Shown here: piece by piece, positions 24,337 through 35,300 of the stretch
How positions within the stretch are numbered: position 1 is the stretch's first letter
How the letters are laid out: every line of letters starts with the position of its first letter
Assembly (NCBI GenBank): GCA_027625095.1
Contig: JAQBXN010000054.1
Location: 1-51,079, forward strand
DNA: 51,079 nucleotides
Source of the DNA: Planctomycetota bacterium
GTDB taxonomy: Bacteria; Planctomycetota; PUPC01; JACPCR01
Reading direction: 5' to 3'
Position numbers and translations under genes: made by a program
Notes under the pieces: model-generated
Databases searched by the model: none
What the model saw: only the letters and a program-made list of their open reading frames with translations
Told to the model about the DNA's origin: nothing

Positions 24337-27300
24337 ATGTCCAGGAAATTCACACAGCAACTGTTCGTTGTTATTTCCATTGTGACTGGAGGGCTTTTCC
24401 TTTACGCGCTCAGAGGGCCAGCCGTTCGAGAAGCAACACTTCTGCGGCCCGTTGTCGGCCAGGAAATCGTCGCCGCTCGGCCCATAGATCCTGAGAGAAG
24501 GAAAAAGGACCGTGCCGCATTAGAAGAGAACAAACAACGCAAGCTGCGCGACCAGGTTGACGAAGCCTATAAAAGGCTCTCGCAGGGTATGGTCGACGAT
24601 GTTGAAGATATTCTTCAGCGTGTTTTCAAGGAGGATCCGGATAACAAAGAGGCTCTTAAGCTCAAGGACAAATTGGTAGACGTGAAGGCCAAGCTCGCCA
24701 GGTTGAAGGCGGAAGAAGACCTTAAAGCAAAAGAAAAAGCCGTCAGCGACAAGCTCGCCGATGCGGAAAAGCTGGCCAGGAATAAAGAGTATGACGAGGC
24801 GATCAAACTAGCGGACGAGATTCTCAAGGAAGTCCCAGAGTTCACCAAAGCCAAAGATCGCCTTGAGCTTTGGAAAGGCAAGAAAATCGAGGCTGATCGC
24901 GAAGCCAAATTGGAAGCGGTGCAGGCCCAGCTCAATCAGTTAGAAGCGCAAGCACTGAAAAGCCTGAAGGAGAGTGATTTTGAAGCCGCACGTCAGTCCG
25001 CCGACAAAATGCTTTCCCTCGATCCCCAGAGTCGGGACGCCAAGAAGTTAAGCCTGAAAATAGATTCCGAGCAAAAAGACCACGAACAGGCTCTGGCCAG
25101 AGAGAAAGTCCAGGTCGCACTCGCCGAAGCAGAGCAATTTGCCAACGAAGGAAAGAATCAGGAAGCCCTCAAAAAACTCAAAGATGAAGTGCTCGCGGTA
25201 GATCCGGACAATTCCAAGGCGGTGAAGCTAGCAGCCTCCATTGAAAAGAATTTCGCAAAAGAGGCCGCCATGAAGCAATTCAATCAGACTTTGGCTGCCG
25301 CGGAAGCTGCCGAGAAAAGCGGCAAATTTGAAGCTGCCCTCGATAAGTTTGATGAAGCCGCAGCCATCGCCAGAGAGACAGGTCTAAAGGCTGAGCATGG
25401 AACGGCATCAAAAAAGGGCGACGAACTCCGGGCCGCCTTCAAAGAGCAAATGGCGGCTAAGGCAAGAGCAAGGCAAGACGCGGAAGATGCAGCCGCCAGC
25501 CAAGCCCAGGCCCTGCTCGCCGAGGGGAAATGGCCTGAAGCTACGGCACTGCTCAAAGAAAAACTCAGCGACCCCCAGTTTCAGGACAGCAAGGCTCTTA
25601 AGGCCCTCGCTGTAAACATCGCCAACTCTCGCGAAGATGCCGAAAAAGCCGCTCGGCAGAAGCAGTCAGAAGCCGCACTGGCCGATGCCGAAGGCGCCTT
25701 CGAGGGCGGAGACCTCGCGAAGGCAGAAGCCATCCTCAAAGGTATTCCTCGGGATGATCTCTCCGGTTCCGGCGCGCGCCGCCTTAGAAAGCTGGAAACA
25801 GATATCCCGGCGCGCAGGGCTGCCTTACGTGAAGCAGAAGCAGATGCTGAGCTGGCGCAGGGCGACGCCCTCCTTGATGCGGGTAAGTTTGATGAAGCGC
25901 AGGGGAAATACCAGGCTGCTGGCCAGAAATACCCTGAGATTGGAGATGCGGTTGCCTCCCGACTGGCCTCTATCGGCAAGAAGAAAGCTGAAATTGCGAC
26001 AGAACAAGCAAGGGCCGAACAAGAGCAGAAAATTGCGGTGGCAGAAAGTCAGCTCAATGCCGCTAAGGAGTTAATGGACGCCGGAGAAATACAGCAGGCC
26101 GAACAGTTGTTCGGCAAGATTGACACATCCGTGTCCAAGAGCATCGCCTCGCGGGTAGCCGAAGCTATTGAGAATGACCTCCCCCGGGCAAAGGTGCAGG
26201 CTGTCGAACGGAGGCAGCAGGCCAAGGCAAACGCCGCCGTGGCGAAAGCTCAACTCTTGCTCGACGAAAAGAAGTTTGTTGATGCAAAGAATTTCTTAGA
26301 TCAGGCACTTGCAGATGCAGATCTTAAAGACAACCGGGTGCTCCGTGGGCTGGCGGGAAAAATGGCAGATGCAGAAGCCGAAGCCGCTAAGGAAGCAGCG
26401 GAAAAAATAAAACGGGAGGAAGCGGCTCGCTTGGCAAGAGATCAGAAGGAGAAAGAGGAGAAGGAAAAGCTGGCTGCTGAGGCGAAGGTCAAGAAAGCAC
26501 AAGAGGGGCTTGATGCGGCCATGGCACTTATCGCTGAAGGAAAGCTGGATGTTGCGGAAAAAACCCTCAAAGCAATAGAGCTGACGGGCTCGCCGATTGA
26601 TGCTAGGGTAGCCAGGGCGATTGAAAAAGACATCCCGGCAAAGAGGCGCTCCGCAGAACTTGAGAAGGGACAGGAAGACCTCAACCGAGCAGAAGAACTC
26701 GCGAAGGCCGGTGGATTGGATGCCGCAAAGAGTCTTGCGGAAGCAGTAAAGGCACAGTATCCGGAGCTTGATCGAGATGTAGACAAACTCTTGTCACGGA
26801 TGTCTCGCCTTCTCCGTGAACAGCAAAGAGAGCAGGAGCGCGAGGTCATGGCTCGAGTAGATGAGTTACTGAAGGCAAACCGCGTGAAGGAAGCCGAGAA
26901 ACTTATTGACCTTTTTCTTGCTGGTCCTCTTGCAGGTAACGAATCCCTGACTGCAGTTAAAGCGAAGATTGGTGATAAGTATGCCGATGCGGAATTGGCA
27001 AGAGCCACGGACCTGCTAGACAAAGGCGACATCAGCGGAGCTCAGCGAATACTTCAAGAAATCACCGCACCATCGAAGAAGGTTGCCTCACAGATAGATC
27101 GCCTGCTCAACTTTGAGATCCCCAGGAAAGTCCGAGGAATCAGGATCGCAGAAGGTCAACAGCAACTGCAGAAAGCTGAGGGCCTTCTCGCCGATAACAG
27201 ATTTGCGGCCGCCCGTAATATAGCTCGTGGAGTCAAGGCCTCCTACCCCGCAGAAGTTGGCAAGGATGCGGATAAGTTCGTTGAAAAAGCGGATGACGCA

Positions 27301-30300
27301 GTAGAAAAGTCAGCCGCAGCACTTGTCGCCCAGAGTGATTTTGAAGGCGTGGACAAGTTGCTCGCTGAATATCTTGAAGGTGCTGATGACGACCAGGCTC
27401 AGAATGTTCGCAAACTAGCGGCCAGAATACCTGAATTAAAGAAAGACCAACAGGATGAAGCAAAGACTAAACAGCTCGAAGACGCCCTGATCAAAGCGGA
27501 GCAACTGGTAGCCGAAAATAAACTTGACGAAGCTGAACAGTCCCTCGAAAACATCCTTTCCGACTCTAGCATTCCACGCGAGGCGGCCCTCCGAGCCCTC
27601 AAGGTTCAAAAGCGGATTGCCATGGCCAGGGACGAAAGACGTGAAGAAGCCGCCGGGCAGAAACTCGCGGCGATACAGGAGCTCGTTGAAAAGGAAGATT
27701 TCCTGCAGGCCACGAGGCAACTCGACGAATTCGAAAAGGTCCATCCCGCTTACGCGCGCCAAATCGTAAACCTCCGCAAGGCAATTGATGCCGCCAGTAA
27801 GGAGAAGTATGCCGCAGTCCAGAAGGAAGGTCTTGCCCAGGTCCAGGGCCTCGTCGACCAGCAGAAGTATGATGAAGCCCTCAAACTCTCCGAAGAATTG
27901 CTTGGAAAGCCGGAACATGCTGCCAGCGTCGACCTGCGAAAGCTGAACGCTCAGATTCCAGAGATAAAGCAACGTTCATTCGCTCGTGCTGCCGAGGAGA
28001 AAGCAAATTCACAGCTCAAAGAAGCCGAAGCCCTCATCGCCAGTGGTGAAATTAGTAAGGCTGAATCCATCTTGAAGCAGCTTGATACCACTGTTTCGCC
28101 AGATATTCAGAAGAAAACCGAGCGGTTGCTCACACGCATTCCTTCCCTTCTGGAAGCACAGGTTTCAAACGCGGCCCAGGCTAAGGCTCAGCAGCAGATT
28201 GGTGAGGCTGAAAAACTGGTTGAAAACGATCAGCTCGATCAGGCCGAAGCCCTTCTCAAGCAGATTGACCGTACCGTTTCTCGTGATATCGAGAAGAGGG
28301 CCGCCCGCCTCGATGGCAGTATTCCAAAGCTCCGGGAGGGCATGGCCCAGCGTATCGCTTTGCGCAAGGCAGAGCAGCAACTGGCGGATGCGAGGGCTCT
28401 CGCCAAAGAAGATAAGCCGGAGGACGCCGCAAATATCCTGAACCAGATCGATAAGACCGTTTCGGAAGATGTTGCCAAGGATGTTGATAATCTCGCACGA
28501 GCCATCGCTGCTTCAAGGGAGGAAAGGATAAAGCAGGCTGCTAGCAAGAAAGCCGAAGAACAACTCGACGAAGCTTCAGTCCTCATCAAACAGAATCGTA
28601 TCGACGATGCTTTACGCCTCCTTAGTCAGGTAGATCAGACTGCATCACGTGAAATTGCTCGGAAAACCACGAAGTTGCAGGAGGATATTGTTATCGCCAG
28701 AGACCAGGCCGTCGTTCTAGCCGCTCGTGCCAAACTCGAGGATGCACGCAAAGCCCTCGTGGCAGGCCAGATGATTGATGCCAGAAAACTTGCCGACGAG
28801 GCAGGTGAAATCCATCCTTCAGTGGCCAGAGATGTTGAGAAGCTCAAGCAGGAAATTAACGATAGTGCATCGGATGGAGAACGAAAAGCCCGCGCCGCAG
28901 AGTTAGCCCAGGCCGAAGCACTTTATAAGGCCGGTGAGCACAAAGCCTGCGTTGCCCTACTCGATAAACTCGAAAAAGACGGCTTCTTTCTTAAAGAGGT
29001 ACGTCGGTTGCGAAAAATGGCGGAAAAGGCCGAGGGCCAGGTGGCAACCGAAACCCCGGATCCGGCAATCATACCGTCTGTCGAGCCTAAGACTCTCTAC
29101 GCAAACAAAGTGTCAGAACTTTTGAAGGCCGGAGATCAGGCACTTGCTGACAACGACGCAGACACCTCCAAGGCCGCCTATGAAGCTGTACTCGTATGGG
29201 AGCCACAGAATGAGATAGCGCTACGCCGCTTGGCAGAAATTCAGAAGAATATGACCAAGATAAGGGAGGAGCAGGCCAATATTGTTACCCAGACCCAGAA
29301 GGAGAAGCAGGCGATTGTGTTCCGGGAATCCTATAAGCAAAAGGAAGAACTCGGAGATCTGGCAGGCGCCATTAATGATCTTGAAGGAATCCTGGAAGTA
29401 AACCCCAAAGATGCTGAAGCAAGGCGTGAGCGAAACAGGTTGCTCGCTCTTAAGCAGAGGCGCGTAGAGGCAATGAGAGTGGCTACCCAGGCTCAGACAG
29501 ATGAGCGCCAACGCCTCGTCACCAACTGGCTGAACTCCGCCCGCCAGTACTTGAAAGACAACCAGCCGGATAAAGCGCAGATTCTGATCAACAGAGCCAT
29601 TGCTCTGCACGGTAGGTCCGCAGATACTGACTTCCTGCTTGCGCAAGCCGTTCGCGTTAGAAGCGGCTTGGCCATCACTCCTTCCGTTGAGCCCAAACAC
29701 CCTGGCAAGACCTTGGAGCCGGGAGGAGGGCCTGTCGTTGTCATCCCAGGAAAAGCGCTTCCCCCAATCGCTCCTCCAGCAGGTGTAGACCCGGTAGAGT
29801 GGCAAAAGGCTCAGGAACTGTTGGCTAAGATTGGTGAGGCGGAACTCATCAAAAAACAAGAAACGGATTTCAAGGTAAACAGCCTCTGCGACGAGGCAGA
29901 AAAGGCCCTTGAAATTGGCAATTTCCCAAAGGCAGGCAGCCTCCTGGAGGAGGCTGCAAAATGGGATAAGGATGTTGAACGCGTCAGGGCTCTGCGTGCC
30001 AAGTTGAGAATCCTTACCGGAACGAAGAGCGTGGAGCCCTCTGACTTGCTCTCAGAGAAAGTGGAAGAGCGGAAGGTGAGAATCGAAATGAACATCGCAG
30101 AAATGGAGAAGCTCTTCGACTCCGGGAACAAATTCCTGGCCCTTAAGCAATTCGATGAGTCCATTGAGCGCTTTGAAGACGCACGCGCCATTCTCCGGGC
30201 ACTTCCGGAAATCGATCGGTTGAAAGTCTATCGTACAGAGTCAGAGCAGAAGCTGGCGCTGGCGCGGCAGGAAAAAGCTGCAGAGGAACAGCGCGTTGAT

Positions 30301-32202
30301 GAGCTTCAAAAACGTCAGGCCAGCACGCTTATCCAGCAGCAGAGAGTAGCCCAGAGCAATGTGCAGAAAAGACAGAGGGAGGAACTCCTTGCCAGGGCGC
30401 GGGCGCAGATAGAAGAAGAAAACTACGGACTGGCCGAAGATTTTGTGAAAAATCTGCTGAATATCGACCCTCTTAATGCTGAAGCAAGAGGTCTGTTGTC
30501 TCAGTTAGAGAGAGCCAGAAGATATGACCGTTCACTCACGGCAACCAGGAAGACTGCTGATAGTTTGGATGAATTGCTCATTCACACAGAGGAGGTCGCT
30601 ACCCCTATCACCTCACTTTTCGAGTATCCCAATAACTGGCAGGAGATTATTGCCAAACGCCGGATTGGCAGTTCCATCTCTAATGACATTCCAGAGTGGC
30701 AAAAGGAAATGAAGGCGCAGATGGAAAAGCGGATTTCCTTCGACTTTGTCGATACGCCCCTCGCTGATGTGGTCGCCTTCCTTACAAACCTAACCAACAC
30801 AAATATGGTACTAGACCCGGCTGCTGTTGAGGGCAATGACGTTCCTGTCACCCTCAAAGTCAGCGACATGAAGCTTGAGGCCGCCCTTGAATGGGTTCTG
30901 CGCCTTGTGAATCTAACCTACGCCTTCAAGAACGAAGCCATCTTCATTTCCACTGCGGATAGAGTTGCTGACAAACCAGTTCTCCGTCTCTACGATGTCC
31001 GCGACCTTCTTGCTGTTATTCCCGATTATTCCGGCACCGGCCTGCCATCAATCGGTGGAGGCGGTGGAGGCGGGGGAGACGGGGGGGGAGAGCTTTTCGG
31101 CGGTGAAGGTGGAGATGGGGAGCGATTTACCGGTGAAGACCTTGTCGAATTTATCAGCCAGACCGTTTCACCATCCAGTTGGGGTGAGGCGGGAGATGAT
31201 TTCGCCGGTGGCGAGGAAGAGGGAGCAGGGGCTTCCGGAACAATCGCTTATAGGTCAGGCCAATTGGTGATTACACAAACACCAGGGAACCACCGACAGG
31301 TTGAAGATCTTCTGTCCCTCTTCAGGGAATCAGCGAGAGTGCAGGTCCACATCAGTGCAAGATTTATTGAAGTCAGCGAAGGATTTATCCGTGGAATTGG
31401 AATGAACTGGTCACAGTTGGATTTCAACAACATAAGCAGCCGTTTCGATCCTAACCCCGCAGTTTCGGACGACACAGATCTTGCCACCACCATCACAAGC
31501 TCTTTAGGTGCCCCCAGTGGCCTCTTTGGGGCAGGGGTTGCCGGATTGGCGGGCACCATTTTCTATCGGACGGATGTTGCAGCCACGATTAACTTCCAAC
31601 TCGGTAAAGAGAGCAATGAAGTCAACACTCTTCTCGCTCCGGAACTTACCTGTTTCAACGGTCAGCAGGCAAGAATTGCTGTCGTGACTGAGCAGAGATA
31701 TCTGGAAGATGCCGAAGTGAATACGGTTCAGGGAACGGGTGGAAGTGCCGGTTTCTCCACCGTCGATCCCGAAATTGGAACGATCGAGGAAGGTATTAAC
31801 TTTCTTGTCAGGCCAACTGTAAGTTCGGACAAAAGGTATGTCACCCTTGATCTCCAACCACAAGTTAACGACATCATTTCCTTTGGAACGCTCAACCTTA
31901 CTGTGGGTGTAGACGCCAATACTGGAACCCCAATTATTGCCCCAATTCAGTTACCGGTACAGAGCGTCAAACTCATTCAGACGTCTGTAGCCGTACCGGA
32001 CGGAGGTACGCTCCTGATCGGTGGGTTAATTGATACAGAAGACCGTTTTGATAAAGCTACGGTCCCGTTCCTAGACCGAATTCCCATCATCAGTGCATTA
32101 ATCGGTCAAAGGAATAAGTCTCGGGCAAAACGCTATCTGCTGATTCTCGTTAAGGCAGATATCCTAATCAGAGATGAAATGGAGCCGCCCGATAGAGGTT
32201 AG
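24337..32202 (+). CDS. Giant helical-repeat secretin
   Basis: 2621 residues from the ATG at 24337 (TGAGGA about 7 nt upstream; a TTG directly before it is not needed). An N-terminal hydrophobic segment (about 5-28) exports it. Residues about 50-1600 are roughly 25 helical repeats of 55-75 residues with the pattern L..AE.L...G..deA...L; several carry a DxTVSxDI signature. TPR-like repeats follow to about 2090. A secretin N-domain (about 2130-2215, ISFDFVDTPLADVVAFLTN), a Gly-rich loop near 2240, a second N-domain (VITQTPGNHRQVEDLL) and a secretin barrel (about 2320-2615, VAVPDGGTLLIGGLI and VPFLDRIPIISALIG) complete it. Typical secretins have 600-900 residues. It should form the outer-membrane ring, with the repeats reaching across the periplasm. 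It is the last gene before a strong terminator. Confidence 0.92.
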   Translation: MSRKFTQQLFVVISIVTGGLFLYALRGPAVREATLLRPVVGQEIVAARPIDPERRKKDRAALEENKQRKLRDQVDEAYKRLSQGMVDDVEDILQRVFKEDPDNKEALKLKDKLVDVKAKLARLKAEEDLKAKEKAVSDKLADAEKLARNKEYDEAIKLADEILKEVPEFTKAKDRLELWKGKKIEADREAKLEAVQAQLNQLEAQALKSLKESDFEAARQSADKMLSLDPQSRDAKKLSLKIDSEQKDHEQALAREKVQVALAEAEQFANEGKNQEALKKLKDEVLAVDPDNSKAVKLAASIEKNFAKEAAMKQFNQTLAAAEAAEKSGKFEAALDKFDEAAAIARETGLKAEHGTASKKGDELRAAFKEQMAAKARARQDAEDAAASQAQALLAEGKWPEATALLKEKLSDPQFQDSKALKALAVNIANSREDAEKAARQKQSEAALADAEGAFEGGDLAKAEAILKGIPRDDLSGSGARRLRKLETDIPARRAALREAEADAELAQGDALLDAGKFDEAQGKYQAAGQKYPEIGDAVASRLASIGKKKAEIATEQARAEQEQKIAVAESQLNAAKELMDAGEIQQAEQLFGKIDTSVSKSIASRVAEAIENDLPRAKVQAVERRQQAKANAAVAKAQLLLDEKKFVDAKNFLDQALADADLKDNRVLRGLAGKMADAEAEAAKEAAEKIKREEAARLARDQKEKEEKEKLAAEAKVKKAQEGLDAAMALIAEGKLDVAEKTLKAIELTGSPIDARVARAIEKDIPAKRRSAELEKGQEDLNRAEELAKAGGLDAAKSLAEAVKAQYPELDRDVDKLLSRMSRLLREQQREQEREVMARVDELLKANRVKEAEKLIDLFLAGPLAGNESLTAVKAKIGDKYADAELARATDLLDKGDISGAQRILQEITAPSKKVASQIDRLLNFEIPRKVRGIRIAEGQQQLQKAEGLLADNRFAAARNIARGVKASYPAEVGKDADKFVEKADDAVEKSAAALVAQSDFEGVDKLLAEYLEGADDDQAQNVRKLAARIPELKKDQQDEAKTKQLEDALIKAEQLVAENKLDEAEQSLENILSDSSIPREAALRALKVQKRIAMARDERREEAAGQKLAAIQELVEKEDFLQATRQLDEFEKVHPAYARQIVNLRKAIDAASKEKYAAVQKEGLAQVQGLVDQQKYDEALKLSEELLGKPEHAASVDLRKLNAQIPEIKQRSFARAAEEKANSQLKEAEALIASGEISKAESILKQLDTTVSPDIQKKTERLLTRIPSLLEAQVSNAAQAKAQQQIGEAEKLVENDQLDQAEALLKQIDRTVSRDIEKRAARLDGSIPKLREGMAQRIALRKAEQQLADARALAKEDKPEDAANILNQIDKTVSEDVAKDVDNLARAIAASREERIKQAASKKAEEQLDEASVLIKQNRIDDALRLLSQVDQTASREIARKTTKLQEDIVIARDQAVVLAARAKLEDARKALVAGQMIDARKLADEAGEIHPSVARDVEKLKQEINDSASDGERKARAAELAQAEALYKAGEHKACVALLDKLEKDGFFLKEVRRLRKMAEKAEGQVATETPDPAIIPSVEPKTLYANKVSELLKAGDQALADNDADTSKAAYEAVLVWEPQNEIALRRLAEIQKNMTKIREEQANIVTQTQKEKQAIVFRESYKQKEELGDLAGAINDLEGILEVNPKDAEARRERNRLLALKQRRVEAMRVATQAQTDERQRLVTNWLNSARQYLKDNQPDKAQILINRAIALHGRSADTDFLLAQAVRVRSGLAITPSVEPKHPGKTLEPGGGPVVVIPGKALPPIAPPAGVDPVEWQKAQELLAKIGEAELIKKQETDFKVNSLCDEAEKALEIGNFPKAGSLLEEAAKWDKDVERVRALRAKLRILTGTKSVEPSDLLSEKVEERKVRIEMNIAEMEKLFDSGNKFLALKQFDESIERFEDARAILRALPEIDRLKVYRTESEQKLALARQEKAAEEQRVDELQKRQASTLIQQQRVAQSNVQKRQREELLARARAQIEEENYGLAEDFVKNLLNIDPLNAEARGLLSQLERARRYDRSLTATRKTADSLDELLIHTEEVATPITSLFEYPNNWQEIIAKRRIGSSISNDIPEWQKEMKAQMEKRISFDFVDTPLADVVAFLTNLTNTNMVLDPAAVEGNDVPVTLKVSDMKLEAALEWVLRLVNLTYAFKNEAIFISTADRVADKPVLRLYDVRDLLAVIPDYSGTGLPSIGGGGGGGGDGGGELFGGEGGDGERFTGEDLVEFISQTVSPSSWGEAGDDFAGGEEEGAGASGTIAYRSGQLVITQTPGNHRQVEDLLSLFRESARVQVHISARFIEVSEGFIRGIGMNWSQLDFNNISSRFDPNPAVSDDTDLATTITSSLGAPSGLFGAGVAGLAGTIFYRTDVAATINFQLGKESNEVNTLLAPELTCFNGQQARIAVVTEQRYLEDAEVNTVQGTGGSAGFSTVDPEIGTIEEGINFLVRPTVSSDKRYVTLDLQPQVNDIISFGTLNLTVGVDANTGTPIIAPIQLPVQSVKLIQTSVAVPDGGTLLIGGLIDTEDRFDKATVPFLDRIPIISALIGQRNKSRAKRYLLILVKADILIRDEMEPPDRG

Positions 32203-32236
32203 AGTTCCAGTGCTCATGCATCAGACAATAAAATGT

Positions 32237-32270
32237 GAGCCTCTCTCCGGAAGGAGAGGGGCTCTTTTTT
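32237..32270 (+). terminator. Rho-independent terminator of the PilM-secretin operon
   Basis: A 12-bp stem, GAGCCTCTCTCC / GGAGAGGGGCTC with one G-U pair, has a GGAA loop and is followed directly by six T. It lies 35 bp after the secretin stop. Confidence 0.92.
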
Positions 32271-32290
32271 ATACCTTCCTGAACTTGTAC

Positions 32291-32319
32291 TTGCCTTTCC
32301 TGAGGCAAAGAGAGATAAT
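32291..32319 (+). promoter_or_regulatory. Sigma-70-type promoter for the TPR-ExbBD operon
   Basis: TTGCCT (32291-32296), a 17-bp spacer and GATAAT (32314-32319) lie about 70 bp before the first gene and just beyond the preceding terminator. The -10 is one base from consensus, the -35 two. Confidence 0.5.
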
Positions 32320-32390
32320 TTGCCCTAGTGTGGGAGTGAACGACCTCAGCCCTGCCAGCGCGGTCCCACCTGAACCCAACTGAAATTACG

Positions 32391-35300
32391 ATGAAGCTAT
32401 CAAGAAATAACAAAATGACTTCAGGTTTACTTCTGTTCAGCATCCCATTCGCCTGTCTTACATCATTGAGTGCACAGGCGGTGGAGGTAAAAGTGGAGCT
32501 TCTGTTTGCTGATGGATTGTTGGGCAGGGGCTATCTGGACTTGGCCGAAAGACAAATGGACTCTCTGATTGCATTAAAAGGCATCACCAGCAAAGACAGG
32601 GCAGCGATTCATTTCGCCTATGCCGAATTCTGTGACCAGATGGCAGAGCAGGTCTTGCGAAGAGGGAACTTGTCAAAGATCGAAAAGCTCGAGTTAAAGG
32701 AATCGTATCTGAGAAAATCTCTTGAAAATCTGGATGCAGGAATCAAGTTAGATCCAAACAACGAGCGGGCGGCACCGGCGATATTTCGAATTGGTCGAAT
32801 TCAAAAAGAACGAGCGTTGACCAAGAAGAAAAACTGGGAAACGATGGAGTATGAATTGGCCCGGATAACCGTCGATCCTAAAAAAAACAATCTTACCGAA
32901 GATGAACAGAAGAAATTGGCTAGGAAAGCGGAAATTGAGCAAGCGGTGCCTATGGAAAAGGTAAGCGCTGTGAAGCTGCTGAATACTGCAGTAACGTTTT
33001 TTGAGTCTCTCGCTACTCTAAGAGCAAAACTCCATAAGGAATTAAGAGATAAGATACAGGCGTCCAAAGACTCGCAGCGGCAGGCAGCAATGGACGAGGA
33101 GGCGAAAAAAGTTGAAGTCGAAATGGTCTTGGCCCAGTACGAATGGTATTCGATCCAGATTTATCTGGGCGAGATTGAAGGTCCAAAGACGCCCAAAGGA
33201 AAAAAGGCGATAGAGGACGCAGTAAAAAATCTGAACGGACTATCTGGTAAATACAGCATGTGGGTCATTGGAAAATATGCACTCATGCTTGAGGGACACG
33301 GCCATTCGATGCTTGAAAGCTATGAGGCCGCGTTTAGCAAGTTCAAAGAAAACACGAAGGAGGCAAATAACGAAGCGATAGATGATGTAATAAAAAAGAC
33401 CTACTATCGCTGGGCTTCATCTGTCAACGATTCCAATCCAAAGTCTTATCCCTCCAACAAGTATCCGGCCAAAGACCTCATGGTTATCTACCTTATCGAG
33501 GGTCTGAAAATTAAAATTACACCAGAGCAGGCGCAGGAAAAAATAGGATTAAAAGAAATCAGCAAAGATTATGGGGTTGAACCGCACGATCTGATGAAGT
33601 TAAACAATAAAGATGCTTACACCGTCAAGCGAGGAGAGGTAATCATTCTCTACAACGGTCTCTTTGACCGTTACAAGGGAATCGAAGAGGATGAAGACAT
33701 AGGAAAAGCGTCAACGCTCCTCCTGGCAGAAGCCTATGTCAGCCTGTCCAAATCATTGCGAGGCCAGAATAAACCGCAAAAGGAATGGGCAGGCAAAGCC
33801 CTGCGCGGTTTCAACTATGCGGAAAAAGTTGCTCAAGGTAAGGATGCCTGGAGTTACAAGGCCAGCCTCCTGCTGGCAGATTGGGATGGGCTGATGAAAG
33901 AAATTCAGTATGAATCTCCGGTGCAACTTTATTCGCAGGCAAACTCCCTATTCACCAGTGCAGGCACTGAAAAGGATGTTGTCAAGAGAACAACCATGTA
34001 CAACGGTTGCATTGATAGGATGCAGAAAGTGATCTCCATCTATGAAAGCATGGGAGAGACAAAAGCTTTTTCTACCGAGAAGGTGGTAGATGCGTGGTTC
34101 AAAATTGGTGCATCATTTTATATGTCCCAGAGGCTGCCTGAGGCCGCCCTGTCATGGAATGCTTGCGCAAGGAATTTCCCCACTGAGGCCAACGGCGAAA
34201 AGGCAGGCTCCCTGAGTACGTCCATTATGGCCAAGATGTACAAAGATACCCCGAAGGCCAAGAAGCCGACGGTTAGCTATTTTTATGAGGAAATCCTTAA
34301 TGACTTTATTCAATTGTTTCCTGCTACCCCTAAAGCCGCAGATTCACAGTTTATCCTTGGGGAGATCGTGAGGGCACGAGAGTCAAATCTCAAAGCGGCC
34401 GAAATCTACGCCGATGTAAAGCCGGCCTCAAAGTACTATGACAAGGCCAAATATCTCATCGGTGTCTGTTTCTTAAATGAGTTTTATAAGCTCTACAGGG
34501 ACAGCAAAGCCGATACGCCAGAAGCGAAGACTGCGCTCGATAAGGCCGATGAAGCGTTAGGTAGATTCATCGCTTGGGTTGATGCTGAACAGACCAGCAG
34601 GGATGTGCTGGGGCCTAGGAAGCAAACCCAGGCCAGAGCTGTTTTCAGTCAGTCAAATCTTTTCCTGTTCCCAGTAAATGAGAACCCGGATAAGGTGATC
34701 GAACTTCTCACAGGATTCGAAGGTAAATATAGTGAATACCTTTCACAGGAAGACCAGGCTTCGCTTTATCCCCAAGCAATTTTTAGCCGCCTGAAGGCAT
34801 ATGTCCTTAAGAATGATCTGACCGGTGCCAATAAAGAACTTGAAAATCTCCTGGCTTATCCGAATTCAACAGATCTAGGGAACGCCTATAAATATGTGGC
34901 CAGCGTTCTCATGAAGGAGGCGGATCTGAAAGATGCACCGCTCGTGGAGAGTAGGAAGAAACTCGAAGAACTCAGAGCTAATAGCGATGCAGGCGCCGAT
35001 ACGCTGGAAAAACAGATAGCAGCCGCCGATAGGGAAATCGGTGAGCTTCGCGTTAAGGCAGCGGATAAATATTACGAGTTCCTGACAAAGGCAAAAGGAA
35101 AAGAACCTTCAGTTTTTCTGTTTGCAGCAGACACCTATTTCATAAACCAAAAATATGAACGTGCTGCTTACCTCTATGGGGTTTTCCTCAAGTCTTACGC
35201 CAACGATCCTCAGTTCAAAGATAAGATTCTGGACATAAAATTCAGGGCTGGAGAATGTTACTTCCATCAGAAGGAGTACGCGCTTGCCCTCGCTCACCTG

